Shown: positions 1-12,502, counted from the stretch's first letter. The stretch is 64,000 nt of DNA from Takakia lepidozioides (GCA_030704615.1 CM060732.1:36249053-36313052); one strand, 5' to 3'. The notes: generated by a model not told the origin, from the sequence alone. Program-made: numbers and translations.

Positions 1-44
1 GAATTGTGATGTACCACCAGTTTGGGCTACAATAAATCAGGCCT

Positions 45-1475
45 TCTCATGAATTTCGGCACCGAAATCTGGGATGAACATCTCTGTAATGTAACAGATT
101 TGGAAAGCCAGGGGATAAATTCCGGTGACAGAATCGTAATTTGTTCACCTCATGAAACTGAGCAAGAACCCGAAGGATGGATTTCGGTGCCGAAATTCGG
201 ATGAACATGTTCTTCATGAATTGTTCTGCACATAAGGGTTGAATTTCGGCGCCGAATTAAGGATGAATGTGTTCGTGATTACGTCATGATTCACCACGTG
301 TCCGGATTCGGTGCTGAACATCCGAATGACAGTAATCCTGAATCGGCAGTAGGGATGAATTTCGGCGCCGAAATTCATTTCATCTTCTCCTTTTCCGACC
401 CTAATTCTGCTTCCTGCGGATGGATTTCGGCGCCGAAATTCATCCGAAGTCCTCCCTTCTAATTTTCTTTTTTCTTCGCGAGCAATGGATTTCGGCGCCG
501 AAATTTATCCAATGCCCTCCCTCCAACATTTATTTCTCTTTGAAATGGATGAATTTCAACGCCAAAAATCCTCCTTACTGTCCGCACTGGGTAGCTCTAA
601 TATTACATTTTCTATGCGACGGATGAATTTCGGCGCCGAAATTCGTCCGAACCCGACACTTTACTTCTTGCTTCTGGATGATGTAATGTTCCGAAATTCG
701 TTTGAAATAACCCATTCCGACGAAGATAACACGAATATGCTTAAAATGGATTGAAAAAATCGGCACATTCAAACCCTTATTCTTACAAAAGACCGTTATC
801 CATGACGAAAGTGGATATTTTTTTTTCATGTTGGGGGAAAATTAATTGCATTTTAGCCGTTGTTTTCATTTGAAACTGACAGTATCCATTAAGTGATTAT
901 TTTTCGCACGGGACGTTGCCACACATAAAGTATAATTCCGGCGCTGAAATTATAGTTAACTGTCCAGACCTGGCAAGTCCAACAGGCATGGACAGCAACC
1001 GTGAGGGGCAATGATGGCGGCAAAGCGTAGCATGGTGCCGATTGAGTCTTCGCGCTGGATGAATTCGACGCCGAAATATGGATGATTTCACCTCGTCTAC
1101 GCGGGACGGAGATATTCTTAATGAATTTCAGCGCCGAATATGGATGAAATGTGCCCAAGTGCAAGCCGTCTCCACTGTCCCGGAATTAATTCCGGCTCCG
1201 ATATCTGACTGACAGGTTTGCTCATGATGGATGAGGACTGGGGAAGTAATGAATTGCGGCGCCAAACTTCATAAGTTTGTGTATGAAAGCACTTGTATAG
1301 GATGAATTTCGGTGCCAAAATTCATCCGTCTGCTGATGAAACGTACCGACCTGACTGTTGAATGTCATAATGCAGGGGATTTTCATGGCGGTTAGGTTGC
1401 ATGATGTGCGGATATTTCATTCAATGTCGGCTCTCCTGGAACAGCATCCGGTGAACGGACGTATTTCGGTGCCGC
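45..1475. repeat. Palindrome array A1 (TTTCGGYRCCGAAA family)
   Basis: At least twelve copies of a palindrome with core TTTCGGYRCCGAAA occur, for example near 53, 178, 242, 360, 424, 486, 626, 938, 1302 and 1462. Many extend outward into GAATTT...AAATTC arms. Some are degenerate, with GGTGCC or GGCACC at the centre or a lost half. Spacing in the 358-626 stretch is about 61-75 bp. Between sites the sequence is unremarkable. The array lies upstream of the gene 2 fragment, as in copy 2. Confidence 0.9.
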
Positions 1476-1730
1476 AATTCGATAAGCGTCTTGTACTGGT
1501 GTCTTGAACAGGCCACACGTTGTGTTCCAGTCGACTTCATCATCCTGCGAACGTGTCAGGGGTCGCAATCTCTTCATCACCCATACGGCAGAAAGTGGTG
1601 GACGGTGGCAACGCTTCGGGAGACGTGGCTGCTTACGCATCTGCTCGTGCACAGTGGTTGCATGTTCCACCACTTCGCCTCACTCGTTCCTTGCCCTTCT
1701 GCAGTGACATTCTCCTGCGTTCCTCTCCTT

Positions 1731-2210
1731 ATGCAACATAGTGATAGCAATAGTTTGTGGAAGGTCAGGCCGACTCCGACAAAGAGAAGGAGAACGCGGG
1801 ATTTTGGGAAGCCGCCGATGACACGACTTAAGCTCCGTCTCATGCAGGAAATGCAGACCTCGTTATCTGGAGACTCGGATCGCCCACCAGTGAGAGATTT
1901 GTGCTTCGCGGATGTGAAGCACTCCATACGCACTATTCCTTTTCACACGCCACCTTTTTTTTTTGCGTGCAGTGTGTCAATTTTTCCTGTTTGTTTTGAC
2001 AGGGGAGCTGGGGAGGGATCGCAGGGGGGCGAGGCAACACAGTCAACTTTGGATACCCTGCCCGGGCTGCCTTGCAAGGTGGAAGTGCATCGAGGCAGGC
2101 GAGTCCTCATTCAACACCTCAGATATCACCTCAGAAAAGCCCACCTAGAGTCCGGAAGCCGAGGAAGCAGAAGGAGCCCATGGCTTTGCCAGTAAAACCA
2201 CTAGGGAGAC
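1731..2210 (+). pseudogene. 5' fragment of accessory gene 2 (copy 1)
   Basis: The ATG at 1731 matches the ATG at 8604. The encoded start is basic (KRRRTRDFGKPP, then RLKLRLMQEMQ, then PPVRDLCFAD) and nearly identical to copy 2. A second block from about 1995 encodes the acidic/Gly then Pro-Lys-rich stretch, but its frame is disturbed compared with copy 2 around 2070. Homology to gene 2 ends at about 2210, so the ParB-like and C-terminal domains are missing. It cannot encode a full protein. Confidence 0.75.
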
Positions 2211-2229
2211 CTCAACTCATGTCTAATTA

Positions 2230-2480
2230 TTACCCAAATGGTGCATTTCTGATTGCAGGAATATCAACGCACTCCCGTGGCCCCTGTCTTCCATATACTT
2301 GAGGGACTTGTGCTGGAGCCCACCTCCTAATTATGTCCTTCCCGACTACGCGGAAGGCGTTGCTCGTTTGCAAGTAGCTGTGCTTTCTCCCCCACCCTTG
2401 CGTTGGAGTTCCAGGAAGGCTCAGGCACCTCCGCGCAAAGGTCTTCATAGATGATAGTGCCGCAGTTTCAGGTGGCAGCA
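2230..2480 (+). pseudogene. Possible coding scrap related to the ORF at 12.75-13.15 kb
   Basis: After a good 3' splice-like tract (ttctgattgcag, ending near 2260) an open stretch runs to a stop at about 2450. It contains SPPPNYVLPDYAEGVARL, which resembles APPQYLLPDRALELL encoded on the minus strand at 12.75-13.15 kb. If the match is real, both are remnants of a further transposon-encoded gene segment. The similarity is short, so the call is tentative. Confidence 0.25.
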
Positions 2481-3626
2481 ATACTTCTAGCAGTTCAGCA
2501 GATTCAGGTGGTAGCATTAGCAGTGTTGACACCACCTACGGATGTACTTGAGGGCATTCATTTATGGAACATGAGGGGACACACTCTCCGTTTTCCGTTG
2601 CACCACCATTTCTCTTCCCACCATCCGTTGTAATGAGCACGAACTACAATGAAATTCACATCCCTGAATTGAAACATTCTCTCCCCCGCGTCCTGCGAAT
2701 TTGAAAGTGTTTTCCTTCTAAACATTGCTCTCCAATTCAACCGTGTGCATTCAATAAAAGTTTTTCAACAGAGATGAATATGTGCATAGTCCATTAGATA
2801 GTCATTTGACATATGCCATCACACCAATATTTGGTTGGATGGATGGAGGGTGAATGTTTTTGGATGGATGAAGCCAGATTGGATGTGCACTGTGGATGAA
2901 TGTTGCATGCATGGATGGTCTCTTGGGCAAGGGGACCATAGGTCTTGCATGCTAGAGTAGACATGTTTCGACTCGCCGACACTCATGGCACATACATTTT
3001 GCTTCAGAAATCAAGTAGCTTCCCTGTGCCATATGGGGAATATACATGCTTGGATAATCTTCTGTTAAGGTTTTTTGCAATTCACTGCCAGTATGCTGGG
3101 ACGTGTCCTTTGTCGTATGGATTGCTGTGTGTACAAAGTGCAGTATGCAAATGCTGGAATGTGCAGTAGGACCCTTCCCACTGGGACACAGAACTAGCAA
3201 TCTTGTAAAGGCATCACATTTGTAGAACACTTACAATGTATTGGTAGCAAATCGGAGTCTTCTCATAAAGGTGGACGAAAACGCCAGGATGGGCTGCGAA
3301 ATCACCACGAATTGAATGAAGAGCAGTAATAAGGAAGCACTATGCAGTATACAGACCAATAACGGCACTGAAATAAGCCACAATGCCCGTGTATCTCCAC
3401 ACAATGTATGCTTTCCTCGGATCCATTTATAGACATAACCAAAATAAAAAAAGCATGTCCATGCCATTTACGGCCAAAAACCACATTCGCATGTATTGCG
3501 GCACCGAAAAACACCTAGAGCCATGGCGGTGCAGCACCACCAAGTGTATAATTCCTCACAAAAAAATAGGGTGCAAGAAGATGAATGTAATATAATTGCC
3601 ACTTTCTCCTTCCCGAATGTGGAATG
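2481..3626. other. Non-coding stretch left of transposase A
   Basis: No convincing gene is seen. By comparison with element B, whose left terminus lies about 0.9 kb from the transposase 3' end, the left end of element A should fall near 2.7 kb. No copy of the terminal GTTTACTATTTCATGA sequence was found there, so the left end is lost or diverged. One weak palindrome half (gcggcaccgaaaa) lies near 3500. Confidence 0.5.
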
Positions 3627-6610
3627 TCAAGCAGTTTGACCTGTATCCTGCCGTAGGGCCTTGTGCAGCTCGTTGAAGCTCAGTGTTGGAGCATGGATGA
3701 AGACGTCCATTGCGGATATGCAACTCATGCGCTTCAGAAAAATGTAATAAAGGTGTTTGTAGGGGACGTATGCGGCATTCTTCGATTCCATAACAAGGAA
3801 GTCCTCACAGTTGCAAGCTGGGTACTGAGAAACCGTGATTGCATACATGACACTGCGCGCAGCAGACCCCGCTGTTGACAACTGAAATATGCGCCCCATC
3901 CCGGGGTGAGGAACATCCCTGCAACCTTGCACTATGCAGGGCATTGCAAGAGCGTTGGCCATCCTGGTGTCGTTCGCCTTTGTTGGTGGCCGCCGTCTTT
4001 TCAGTTTCCCCCACCAATGGGTGGGCCAAGCTGCGGGGTCACTCACCCGTATGCGAGATGAAGAGCTTCTCGTGGGAGGAGGATGACGACAAGGAATTGG
4101 ATTTCATGGAACGTCTGTCCTCTCCACCAGTCGAAACCCTGCACTTCCTAGAGCGTCTGCCTCCTCCAAGGTAAGATCTGTACCAGTTGCCACAGGCCAG
4201 ACCGCTGGTGGTTCAGGCATGCTTTGTACACCATACTTAGGCTTGCCGAACACACACGACATGATATAGTGCCTGCAGAACCAAAACTCCTTCAGTGTGG
4301 CCTCCACAAACTTTGCGCACACAAATCTCCCTGTGAAGCAAGGGGCAGGCACACCGCCCTGCGGGCTCCTCCGAATCATCTCATTGCATCTCTGGTTGGT
4401 GTCAACACGAACAGCACAACATTTGCCACAAAATGACGGACGGGTCCGTGCAATTCTCCACTGCGAGGTCGACACATCTTGCTCCACGATTGGAATGCTG
4501 TATTGGGTAACGATAATAGGAGCAGCATGCTCATCCTGGGCATGTTGTCCCGAGTCTGGCAACGATTCCATGGATGCTGCAGGAGGGGGTACGAGTCCTG
4601 CTGGGAGGAGGCGTGGGACGCAACATCGTTGCGTCCCGAGGTTGAGTGCGGATGTTCATATCTGATCTCCATGAATCGCCGTCGCCTTCGGGCATGTCCT
4701 CAATTCTTCTCTTCACCGATTCGTCCATTCACCGATTCGGCCATGTTCGTCGTCGGCATATCCGTGTCATCCTCCAAGCTCATGTCCTGTTGAAGGAAAT
4801 TAGAAATGTCACTCATTGTGGAGAATGTCCAAGCACAAAACAGAACAATTGTCAAGTACAGAAATATGTTACTTGTCTCATGTAGTCTCCAAACTAGCGG
4901 AATCTATAGTGCCACCACGCAAGCCACGTTTGCAGTTCTGGCTGATCTTTCACATCCACTGCCCCTGAAGACACCCACCAGGCGCGTATGGTTGCAAACT
5001 CGGTCTCCGCCTCGTCGATGGAATTCGCATTTTTCCACGCAAGGCACATACTGATATGATCCTGCCGGTGGCGTGACGCCACGAACCGTTTCGTATTTTG
5101 CGTCAAACTCTGCATGAAGTGAAACCCGCAAGATCTCTCCTTACCTTCCAATGGAGTCTTTGGGTCGTCCCCATATACCCTTCTCACTGCAGCCCAGTTC
5201 GCCTGGGCATTGTCAGCCATGAAGCCCCTAAAATTGGGAGGGGGCAACTTCGCTCTCGCCATTTGCTCATTAATTCCGCGCCACATATGCAACTCCGAAT
5301 CTGTGTCTTCTCCTTTCATTTCGCAGATAGCAATGGTCATCAACTTTTTGCAATGTGGGTCGTATATATGTGCCCCCATTGTCACCCAATCGTGGTTGAT
5401 AATTCGTCTGATGTGGTCGAACATGACCCAGCAATTTGAGAGGTCTCCATTGGTCATCCGCTTCACCAAATCGACACCGCTCCCCGGTCCACACGTTGAC
5501 ATCTTAAATATGAAGCACCTGTCCGTCTCTGAGCCTTGACCAGGAAAGAAGCTGCCCTGGATGAAGTCGTAGCCACATGTGCGCTTCACTTCCAAGATGA
5601 AGTGCATGTCTGATCCTCTTCCGATTCGTTTCTTGCAGCCGACAATGTGGTTCCTGACATTGGGGCTGCACACATGGGAGACAGCTTCCAGCAGCTCCTT
5701 TCATGTCCCCCTCGCCCAGCTTCTCTCTTGTGCTTCCGTCCTCCGACATTATTCTGCCAATTGCAATTCTATGTGCGGATGCGAGCTGTATCTGCTTTGG
5801 TTTTGCTCCCGGCCTGAACCTCACCTCCTCCTTGATAATATCATGGGCTTGTTGAAAAGCGACTCTGCAATTGCCTCTGGCGACGGGGTGGTCATGTTTT
5901 CCGATGTGAATGCATGCTCTGGTGCACGCTGGGCCGACGGTCCCGACGTAGTACTGCTTGGCGTTGCACACTGCCATACACGTAGGGGCTGCGTCGCAAT
6001 GGGCACACTTGAACGTCCCTGCAGGAACTCTACCTTGAGGCCAAAATGGGTCGACGAATTGCCAATCCAGTTTGTCTCATTTTGGGTGCTTTTGCTCGTG
6101 TAGTGGTAACATGTGCTCGAGAAACATTTAAGATGCCCAGCACACAATACATATCTCACTCGAACTCCATCACCCAGGTATGAAGTTTTGATGACACACC
6201 AAGGGTGGCCGTCATGTTTCCTGTTCATTTCTGCCAGCATGCCGTCTGGGCCTGCGCCTGCCGGCACTGCAGGGAACTCGTAGATAACATTCCCATCCAC
6301 AACTTCAGGCAAAGTCTCCACAGAATGACATCTTGTACGCCAGACCCTCTTGTGGAAGGAGGATCAACCAAGTTCCAGCGTGGGAACTCTTTAGGCACGA
6401 TTTCACCAATTGCACTGTACCGGATGGATTCAGAAGCTGGGAGCCGCCACTCTTTGCCCTTTCCGAAATCTGCATGCAGAATGACGGCACTTTCCAGAAA
6501 ATTTCCATAAGCATCATTCGTCTCCTCTTCCAAAAACACCGTTCCAGGGCGGAGCCCGAACTTCACACACAAGTACTGCTCAGTGACAATAGCATATCCT
6601 TGGTCACAAG
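3627..6610 (-). pseudogene. MULE transposase A (DDE plus SWIM), disrupted
   Basis: Read leftwards: an N-terminal region (EQYLCVKFGLRPGTVFLEEE near 6560), a Cys-rich segment (YVLCAGHLKCFSSTCYHY, about 6150) and a basic linker. The MULE core follows (4894-5673) with MGAHIYDPHCKKLMTIA (first D), FRGFMADNAQANWAAVRRVYG near 5210 (second D), CGFHFMQSL, and an Asp/Glu-rich helix for the third acid. TTNMAESVNG (about 4760) is typical of MULE transposases. A SWIM-like finger lies at 3734-3830 (CNCEDF ... PYKH). An extra G near 5700 shifts the frame, and about 300 bp present in B are missing around 4730. Together these suggest an inactive copy. The start is uncertain. Confidence 0.85.
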
Positions 6611-6867
6611 GTATTTTAGTTTTTTAGAATCAGGATGGAAGTACACGTTTACCCAAACACAGGAGTCCATGTTGAAGACCGCAACTCTCGGTACGCTTCG
6701 CAGCGAACTCCTGCAATGAGAAGAATGTGTCCTACATAATACCACAATCATTTTCTGGAGGATTATGTATCCAACAGGATGGGTGATCAGTGCACGTATG
6801 GATGAAGGTGTGTAATGTACGTTACAAATACGGACGACCACATCAAATTCACATCGGATATTGGGTG

Positions 6868-9070
6868 CCTGAATTATGATGTACCACCAGTTGGGCTACA
6901 ATAAATCAGGCCTTCTCATGAATTTCGGCACCGAAATCCGGATGAACATCTCTGTCATGTAGCAGATTTGGAAGCCACGGGATGAATTCCGGCGACAAAA
7001 ATCGAAATTTGTTCACCTCATGAAACTGAGCAAGCACCCCACGGATGGATTTCGGTGCCGAAATTCGGATGAACATATTCTTCATGAAATTGTTTCTACA
7101 CATAAGGGATGAATTTCGGAGCCGAAATACGAATGAATGTGTTCGTGATTAGAGTAATGATTCATCACGTGTCCGGATTTCAGTGCCGACATCCGAATGA
7201 GAGTAATCCTGAATCGACAGTAGGGATGAATTTCGGCGCGGAAATTCATTCTTCTTCTGCTTTATCGAATGTCTTCTGCTGTCCTGTGGATGAATTTCGG
7301 CGCCAAAATTCATTCTTCTTCTGCTTTATCGAATGTCTTCTGCTGTCCTGCGGATGAATTTTGGCGCCGAAATTCATCCGAAGTCCTCCCTTCATTTTAT
7401 TTTTCCTTGCGACCGATGAATTTCGGCGCCAAAATTCATCCAAAGTTCTCTCTTCAAATATATATTTTTCTTTGCGAGCAATGAATTTCGGCGCTGAAAT
7501 TCATCCAAAGTCCTCCATCCAATATTTTTTTTTCTTTGAAATGGATGAATTTCGGCGCCGAAATTCGTTCGAACCCGACACTTACTTCTTGCTTCTGGAT
7601 GATGTAAGGTTCCGAAATTCGTTTGAAATAATCCATTCAGACAAAGAAAACACAAATATTCTGCATTAAATGGAGAAATTGGCACATTTAACCCCTTATG
7701 TATTTCGAAAGGCCGTTATCCAATGACGAAAGGGATATTTTCTCATGTTGGGGGAAAATTAATTGCATTTTAGCCGTTGTTTTCATTTGAAACTGACCGT
7801 ATCCATTAAGTGGTCATTTTTCGTACAGGACGTTGCCGCACATAAAGTATAATTTCGGCGCCGAAATTATACTTAACAGTCCAGACATGGCAAGTCCAGC
7901 AGACATGGACAGCAACCGGGGGGGGGGGGGGCAATGATGGCAGCAAAGCGTAGCATGGTGCCGATTTACTCTTCGCGCCGGATGTATTTCGGCGCCGAAA
8001 TATGGATGATTTCACCTCGTCTATGCGCGGACGGAGATATCCTTAATGAATTTTGGCGCCGAAATATGGATGAAATGTGCCCAAGTGCAGCGTTCTCCAC
8101 TGTTCCGAAATTAATTCCAGTTCCGATATCCGATTGACAGGACTGCTCATGACGGATGAGGACTGGGGAAGCGATGAATTTCGGCGCCGAAATTCATCCG
8201 ACCGCTGATGAACGTGCCGACCTGACTGTTGAATGTCGGTAGGCAGGGGAATTTCATGGCGGTTGGGTTTCATGATGTGTGGATAGTTCATTCAATGCCG
8301 GCTGCTTCGGGAACAACATCCGGTGAACGGAACGGTATTTCGGCGCCGCAATTCGGATAAAGCGACTTCTACCGCTGGCTTGAACAGGCACGCGTCGTGT
8401 TCCAGTGGACTTCATCCGTGCGAACGTGTCAGGGGTCGCAATCTTTTCATCACCCATACGGCAAAAAGTGGTGGACGGTGGCAACGCTTCGGGAGACGTG
8501 GCTACTTACGCATCTGCTAGTGCGCAGTGGTTGCATGTTCCATTGCTTCGCTCTCTTGCTCCTTGCCCTTCTGCAGTGACATTCTCCTGCGTTTCCTCTC
8601 CTTATGCAGCATAGTGATAGCATAGAGTTTGTGGAAGGTCAGTCGACTTCGGCGCAGAGAAGGAGGACGCGGGATTTTGGGAAGCCGCTGACGACACGAC
8701 TTAAGCTCCGTCTCATGCAGGAAATGCAAACCTCGTTATCTGGAGACTCGGATCGCCCACCAGTGAGAGATTTGTGCTTCGCGGATGTGAAGCACTCCAT
8801 ACGCACTATTCTTTTTACACTTTTTTTTTGGCGCGCATTGTGTCATGTTTTCCTGTTTGTTTGACATGGGAGTTGGGGAGGGATCGGAGGGGGGCGAGCC
8901 AACACAGTCAACTTTGGATACTCTTGCCCGGGTGATGCACTCGCAAGGTGGAAGTGCATCGAGGCAGGCGACTCCTCAGAGAACACCTCAGAAATCACCT
9001 CAGAAAAGCCCACCTAGAGTTCAAAAGCCAAGGAAGCAAAAGGAGCCCATGGCTTTGCCAGTAAAACCAC
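6868..9070 (+). repeat. Direct repeat, copy 2: control region plus gene 2 start
   Basis: This is the intact-context partner of 1-2210. It sits between the divergently transcribed transposase A and gene 2, so it is presumably their shared promoter/regulatory region. Copy 2 contains a long G run at about 7918-7931 that is short in copy 1, and lacks some degenerate palindromes of copy 1. Confidence 0.85.
6915..8350. repeat. Palindrome array A2 (TTTCGGYRCCGAAA), 64 bp phased
   Basis: About fourteen palindromes lie between the divergent genes. For six consecutive sites I located the GGCGCC centres at 7237.5, 7301.5, 7365.5, 7427.5, 7492.5 and 7556.5, giving spacings of 64, 64, 62, 65 and 64 bp. 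Many are perfect for at least 16 bp, with extended arms GAATTT/AAATTC. More isolated copies follow at about 7855, 7985, 8055, 8185 and 8340. The regularity near six helical turns suggests binding sites on one DNA face. Confidence 0.9.
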
Positions 9071-9920
9071 TTGGGAGACTGGAAGCGGAGATATTGGGTT
9101 TGCAGGCAGTTTCAGAAAACACAGATGCGGTGGAGGCTGCTGGAGATGTTGGACTCGGATCTGCAGAAGGGCGGCCCCTTGAGCTGACAAAAGCAGATGA
9201 CGACAACGTGGTGTGACTTGACGACTTCCCAGGAGATCAGAACCTGCTGGAGCTTGCGGAGGAGCAAAACCTCCAGGACAGTAGACAGGCTGGTGAGAGA
9301 GGTGAGAGAAGTGAGAGAGGTGATAGAAGTAAGAAACTGGTGGCGGGTATGCTCATGAACGCACGAGACATGAACATAGCAGCAAACAGGTTGCTGGCAG
9401 AGACTCATAGCAACATAGGCCGCGTTTTGGGCTCCATGGTGTATCCGGAGAACCTCAAAGTTCTTTTGTGTCACATGGTTAGCCTTCCAGTTGTAAGGCA
9501 AACACTGTCAGGGGACATCGATCAACTGAAGCACAACTTCAGAGAGGGGTACAGACGGGGGTCGGCAGCATTCTACGTTTCCATTGAGAATGACCAGGGT
9601 GTCACAAGGGGCCCCACTGCAGAGGAGCTTCAGAATTGGAGCCCCCATTGGTACACTGTAAATGCCGAGTTTGAAGCCTCTCTGAAGACTAATCCCACAT
9701 TCGCACACATGGCAGGGAAGATGTTTTTTGTTTGGGACGGGAACCACATGATGCTTGCCTGGACAGAGTACATTGCTGAAATGCATCCGCAAGATATCAA
9801 TTGGCATTACATGGTGGACTGCATTGTCGTGAAGGTGGACGTCAGGGACAGAGAACTGCTGAAGGGTGCCATGGCGGATATAAATCTGTAAGTATACAAC
9901 TACATCCTTGTGTACTGCCT

Positions 9921-9937
9921 ATTGTGGCGCCGAAATA
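9921..9937. promoter_or_regulatory. Intronic palindrome in gene 2 A (first site, intron after MADIN)
   Basis: ATTGTGGCGCCGAAAT-type site in the intron following the ParB-like exon. The homologous intron of element B carries the B-type palindrome at 59413-59434. Confidence 0.65.
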
Positions 9938-9981
9938 GACAATGTTCTTGACTGTCATGCACTCTATGAACTGGAAATTGG

Positions 9982-9999
9982 ATTGCTGTGCCGAAATAT
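9982..9999. promoter_or_regulatory. Intronic palindrome in gene 2 A (second, degenerate site)
   Basis: ATTGCTGTGCCGAAAT: right half intact, left half degenerate, 61 bp from the previous site. It lies in the same intron. Confidence 0.45.
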
Positions 10000-11180
10000 G
10001 GTTATTTTTTTATCATATTTTCATGTTGTTCATTTTATTTTTCTCCATGGCAAGGTAACAGAGAAGGCCTTCGTGGAAACTCATCTGGCACATACGCTCT
10101 ACAGAGTGCAAGAAGTGGGCACAGCACCGCTGACGGACTTCCTAAAATCCCTCGATCCCGAGCTATACAGGAAGTCTCTTGCGAAAGCGGATCGCACCTG
10201 GTACCGACCAACACTGGACGCCATGGTGGAGATCCTCTATTCGGTGAGGTTCATCTCAAATTTCCCGATTTAAGGCTATTTGTTGCAAGGATCAGTGGCC
10301 TGACTGTATCCGCTGGGTATGGGAATGCAGACGAACATTAGGGATGACTTGGCCTATGCCAAAAGGTAGTTCTTTGAGAGTGATGCCCCCAACAAGGCGG
10401 ACGCGTCGATAGAGAGTCACATTGTGCAGGCAGGGAGGCAATCACGGACCAAGTACAGGTCCAAACTTGTGAAGCAAGTTGCAATCGCTGACCCTGGTCT
10501 TGGTGCCGAGTTCCTGGCGGAGATAGGACTGCATTACTCCAGACCCATGAAACCGGAAATGTCCATGGAAAAACTTCATCACATCGCAGTGTCCTGTGTT
10601 GAGCCGGCGGAGAAGGTTAGCATGTGTTTGTTCTTGTTTTGTATCTTCTCGCGATTCTCATGATGAGGTTCTTATATCTGACCGATGTTAGGCCATGCAG
10701 ACGAGGTGGCTGCGAATCTGGAACGGCCATACATATACGAAGCTGTTGTACCACTTTCCCATCGAGCCAACAGACGACAAAACAAACGACTGGCTCAATG
10801 TGATGACTTGGTGGCATCAGGTATAATTTCCTCCTCTTCTGTGTGTTGGACATCATCGCAATTTCAAATTCATGAATGTTTTGGAAACCTGCACTGCTGC
10901 AGGTACTGACCCACGCCCAGGAGCAATTGGATTGCAACACCACCACTTTCAAGTTATAGATCGACTGGACAAAACCGGAGATAATGGAGAACTACGTGCA
11001 GTCCTGGCGAGGGTGCTTCGCAAACCTTTTTTTCAGAGAATTGCAAAGGCACGACCCAGCGTATACATCGAAGAGCAGGAGGGTGCCGACAAAGTGGCAA
11101 TGCGTGTCCTGTTCAGGTAATCTGCTGCCAGTGCATCCCCCTATTTGCAATTTTGAGGATTTAGCTAAGCAGCCGTGGGT

Positions 11181-11199
11181 ATTGCGGCGCTAAAATATA
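11181..11199. promoter_or_regulatory. Intronic palindrome in gene 2 A (intron before YINFAL)
   Basis: ATTGCGGCGCTAAAAT-type degenerate site in the intron between the VLFR and YINFAL exons. The homologous B intron contains GAATGCGGTGCCGCATTT at 61790-61807. Confidence 0.6.
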
Positions 11200-12484
11200 C
11201 CTCTGCAAGATGTGAGTGCTGGGTAATGGGGGCACGGTCCAAACCTTATGCATTGAGAACTTCCTCTTGCATGATGCATCCGTAGCATGATTTTTGTTGA
11301 ACTGCCTCGTGATTGCAGGTACATAAATTTTGCACTCATTCCGTCCGGAGCCATTCAAAGGGTTCTACCATTCTTCCTGGCGTGGAGGACACCAGGAGGT
11401 CGTGGTACGATGTACACAGAAGTAATGGCGAAGGAATGGCATGCCGAGCATTTGGTAGACTGTCCTTGGTATGTGGATCTCCCAAGTGGGACCGTTGACC
11501 TCTTGGAGGTTAACTTGAAGAAGGAAGCGAATGCCCGGGCTATGAAGGCGCAATCGGATCCCCAACCAGAGGACGCGGAAAGACTGAAAGCAGAGGAGGC
11601 AGCAAAGTAGAAAGCACTGAGAAAGTCAGCCAAGGCGGCAGCGTTGGCGAAGGAGCAGATGGAGAAGCAGGTAGCTGAGCAGCCCAAGGACAAAAAGAAA
11701 AGAACGCGCAAACAGGGGCAAGAGACAAAGACCCCCACACCCAAGAAGAAGAAGTAGCAACATAGTCAGCCAGATGACGAGGATTTCGACGATGATTTCC
11801 AGCAAGATAACACCCAGGGGGCCACACCTCGTCCGAAAATTCACAAGGGCCAGCGCTCTGGGGGTTTGGCTGTGAAGAGATCACTATACGAGGATGCACC
11901 TAGCAGACCCTACCGTGCGGTGCACATTGCGGGCACGGAAGTCCTCAAAACACCTACAATTGTGTAGTGTGTTAATGAAAATTTCCTAACTGCTCTGACC
12001 AGAAGGCTGGAGAAAACGAGATTGAGGAAGGCGATCGAGGCCCACCAGGGGAAGGGGAAGAGGAAGGCCATTGGCAATGATATCGAGGACACTCCCGGCT
12101 AAACAAAGATGATGGAGTATTTTGTGGCGATGAGCCATGGCAAAAAGAGCACAGTCGGGGGCAGGGCGGTGAAAGCCTCCATCGACATGATCCTTGTGGA
12201 TATCCCGGATGGGCAGGAGATACTGGGGCTGGGCTCACTACCCTGGTGGAACAAGTACGACGAAAGATACTGGAGCCACACATTCGGGTTCGCAGCCAAC
12301 ATGTTGGACAACGATGGCTGTGTTGTTGTGCTAGCAGCCGATGGGAAAGTCACTGAGAATGATATCAAAGTATGGATGGGGAGAAGTGCAACACCCATCC
12401 TAAAAAAGATCTGGACTTGCATGAACACGCAGGGTCTTCTCAACGATGGTCAGAAGGTATGATGCGGTTCTCCTCTGTTCTGCC

Positions 12485-12502
12485 AATTTCTGCGCCAAAA
12501 TT
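12485..12502. promoter_or_regulatory. Intronic palindrome in gene 2 A (last intron)
   Basis: AATTTCTGCGCCAAAATT in the intron upstream of the CFVKEHSKF exon. The homologous B intron carries GAATGCGGCACCGCATTT at about 60530-60548. Confidence 0.6.

Larger units (their letters stand above)
1..2210 (+). repeat. Direct repeat, copy 1: MULE A control region plus gene 2 start
   Basis: This stretch matches 6868-9070 in the same orientation for about 2.2 kb, with scattered substitutions and small indels. It holds a palindrome array and the 5' end of accessory gene 2. Similarity stops near 2210, inside the gene 2 exon encoding the Pro/Lys-rich region; unrelated sequence follows. The left edge is cut by the window. 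It is either a truncated neighbouring element or an internal duplication of the divergent control region of element A. Confidence 0.85.

Noticed and set aside
7246-7685. ORFs with MNFGAEIHP repeats in arrays A1 and A2
   Set aside because: Same reason: the palindrome reads in frame on both strands. No domain or start context.
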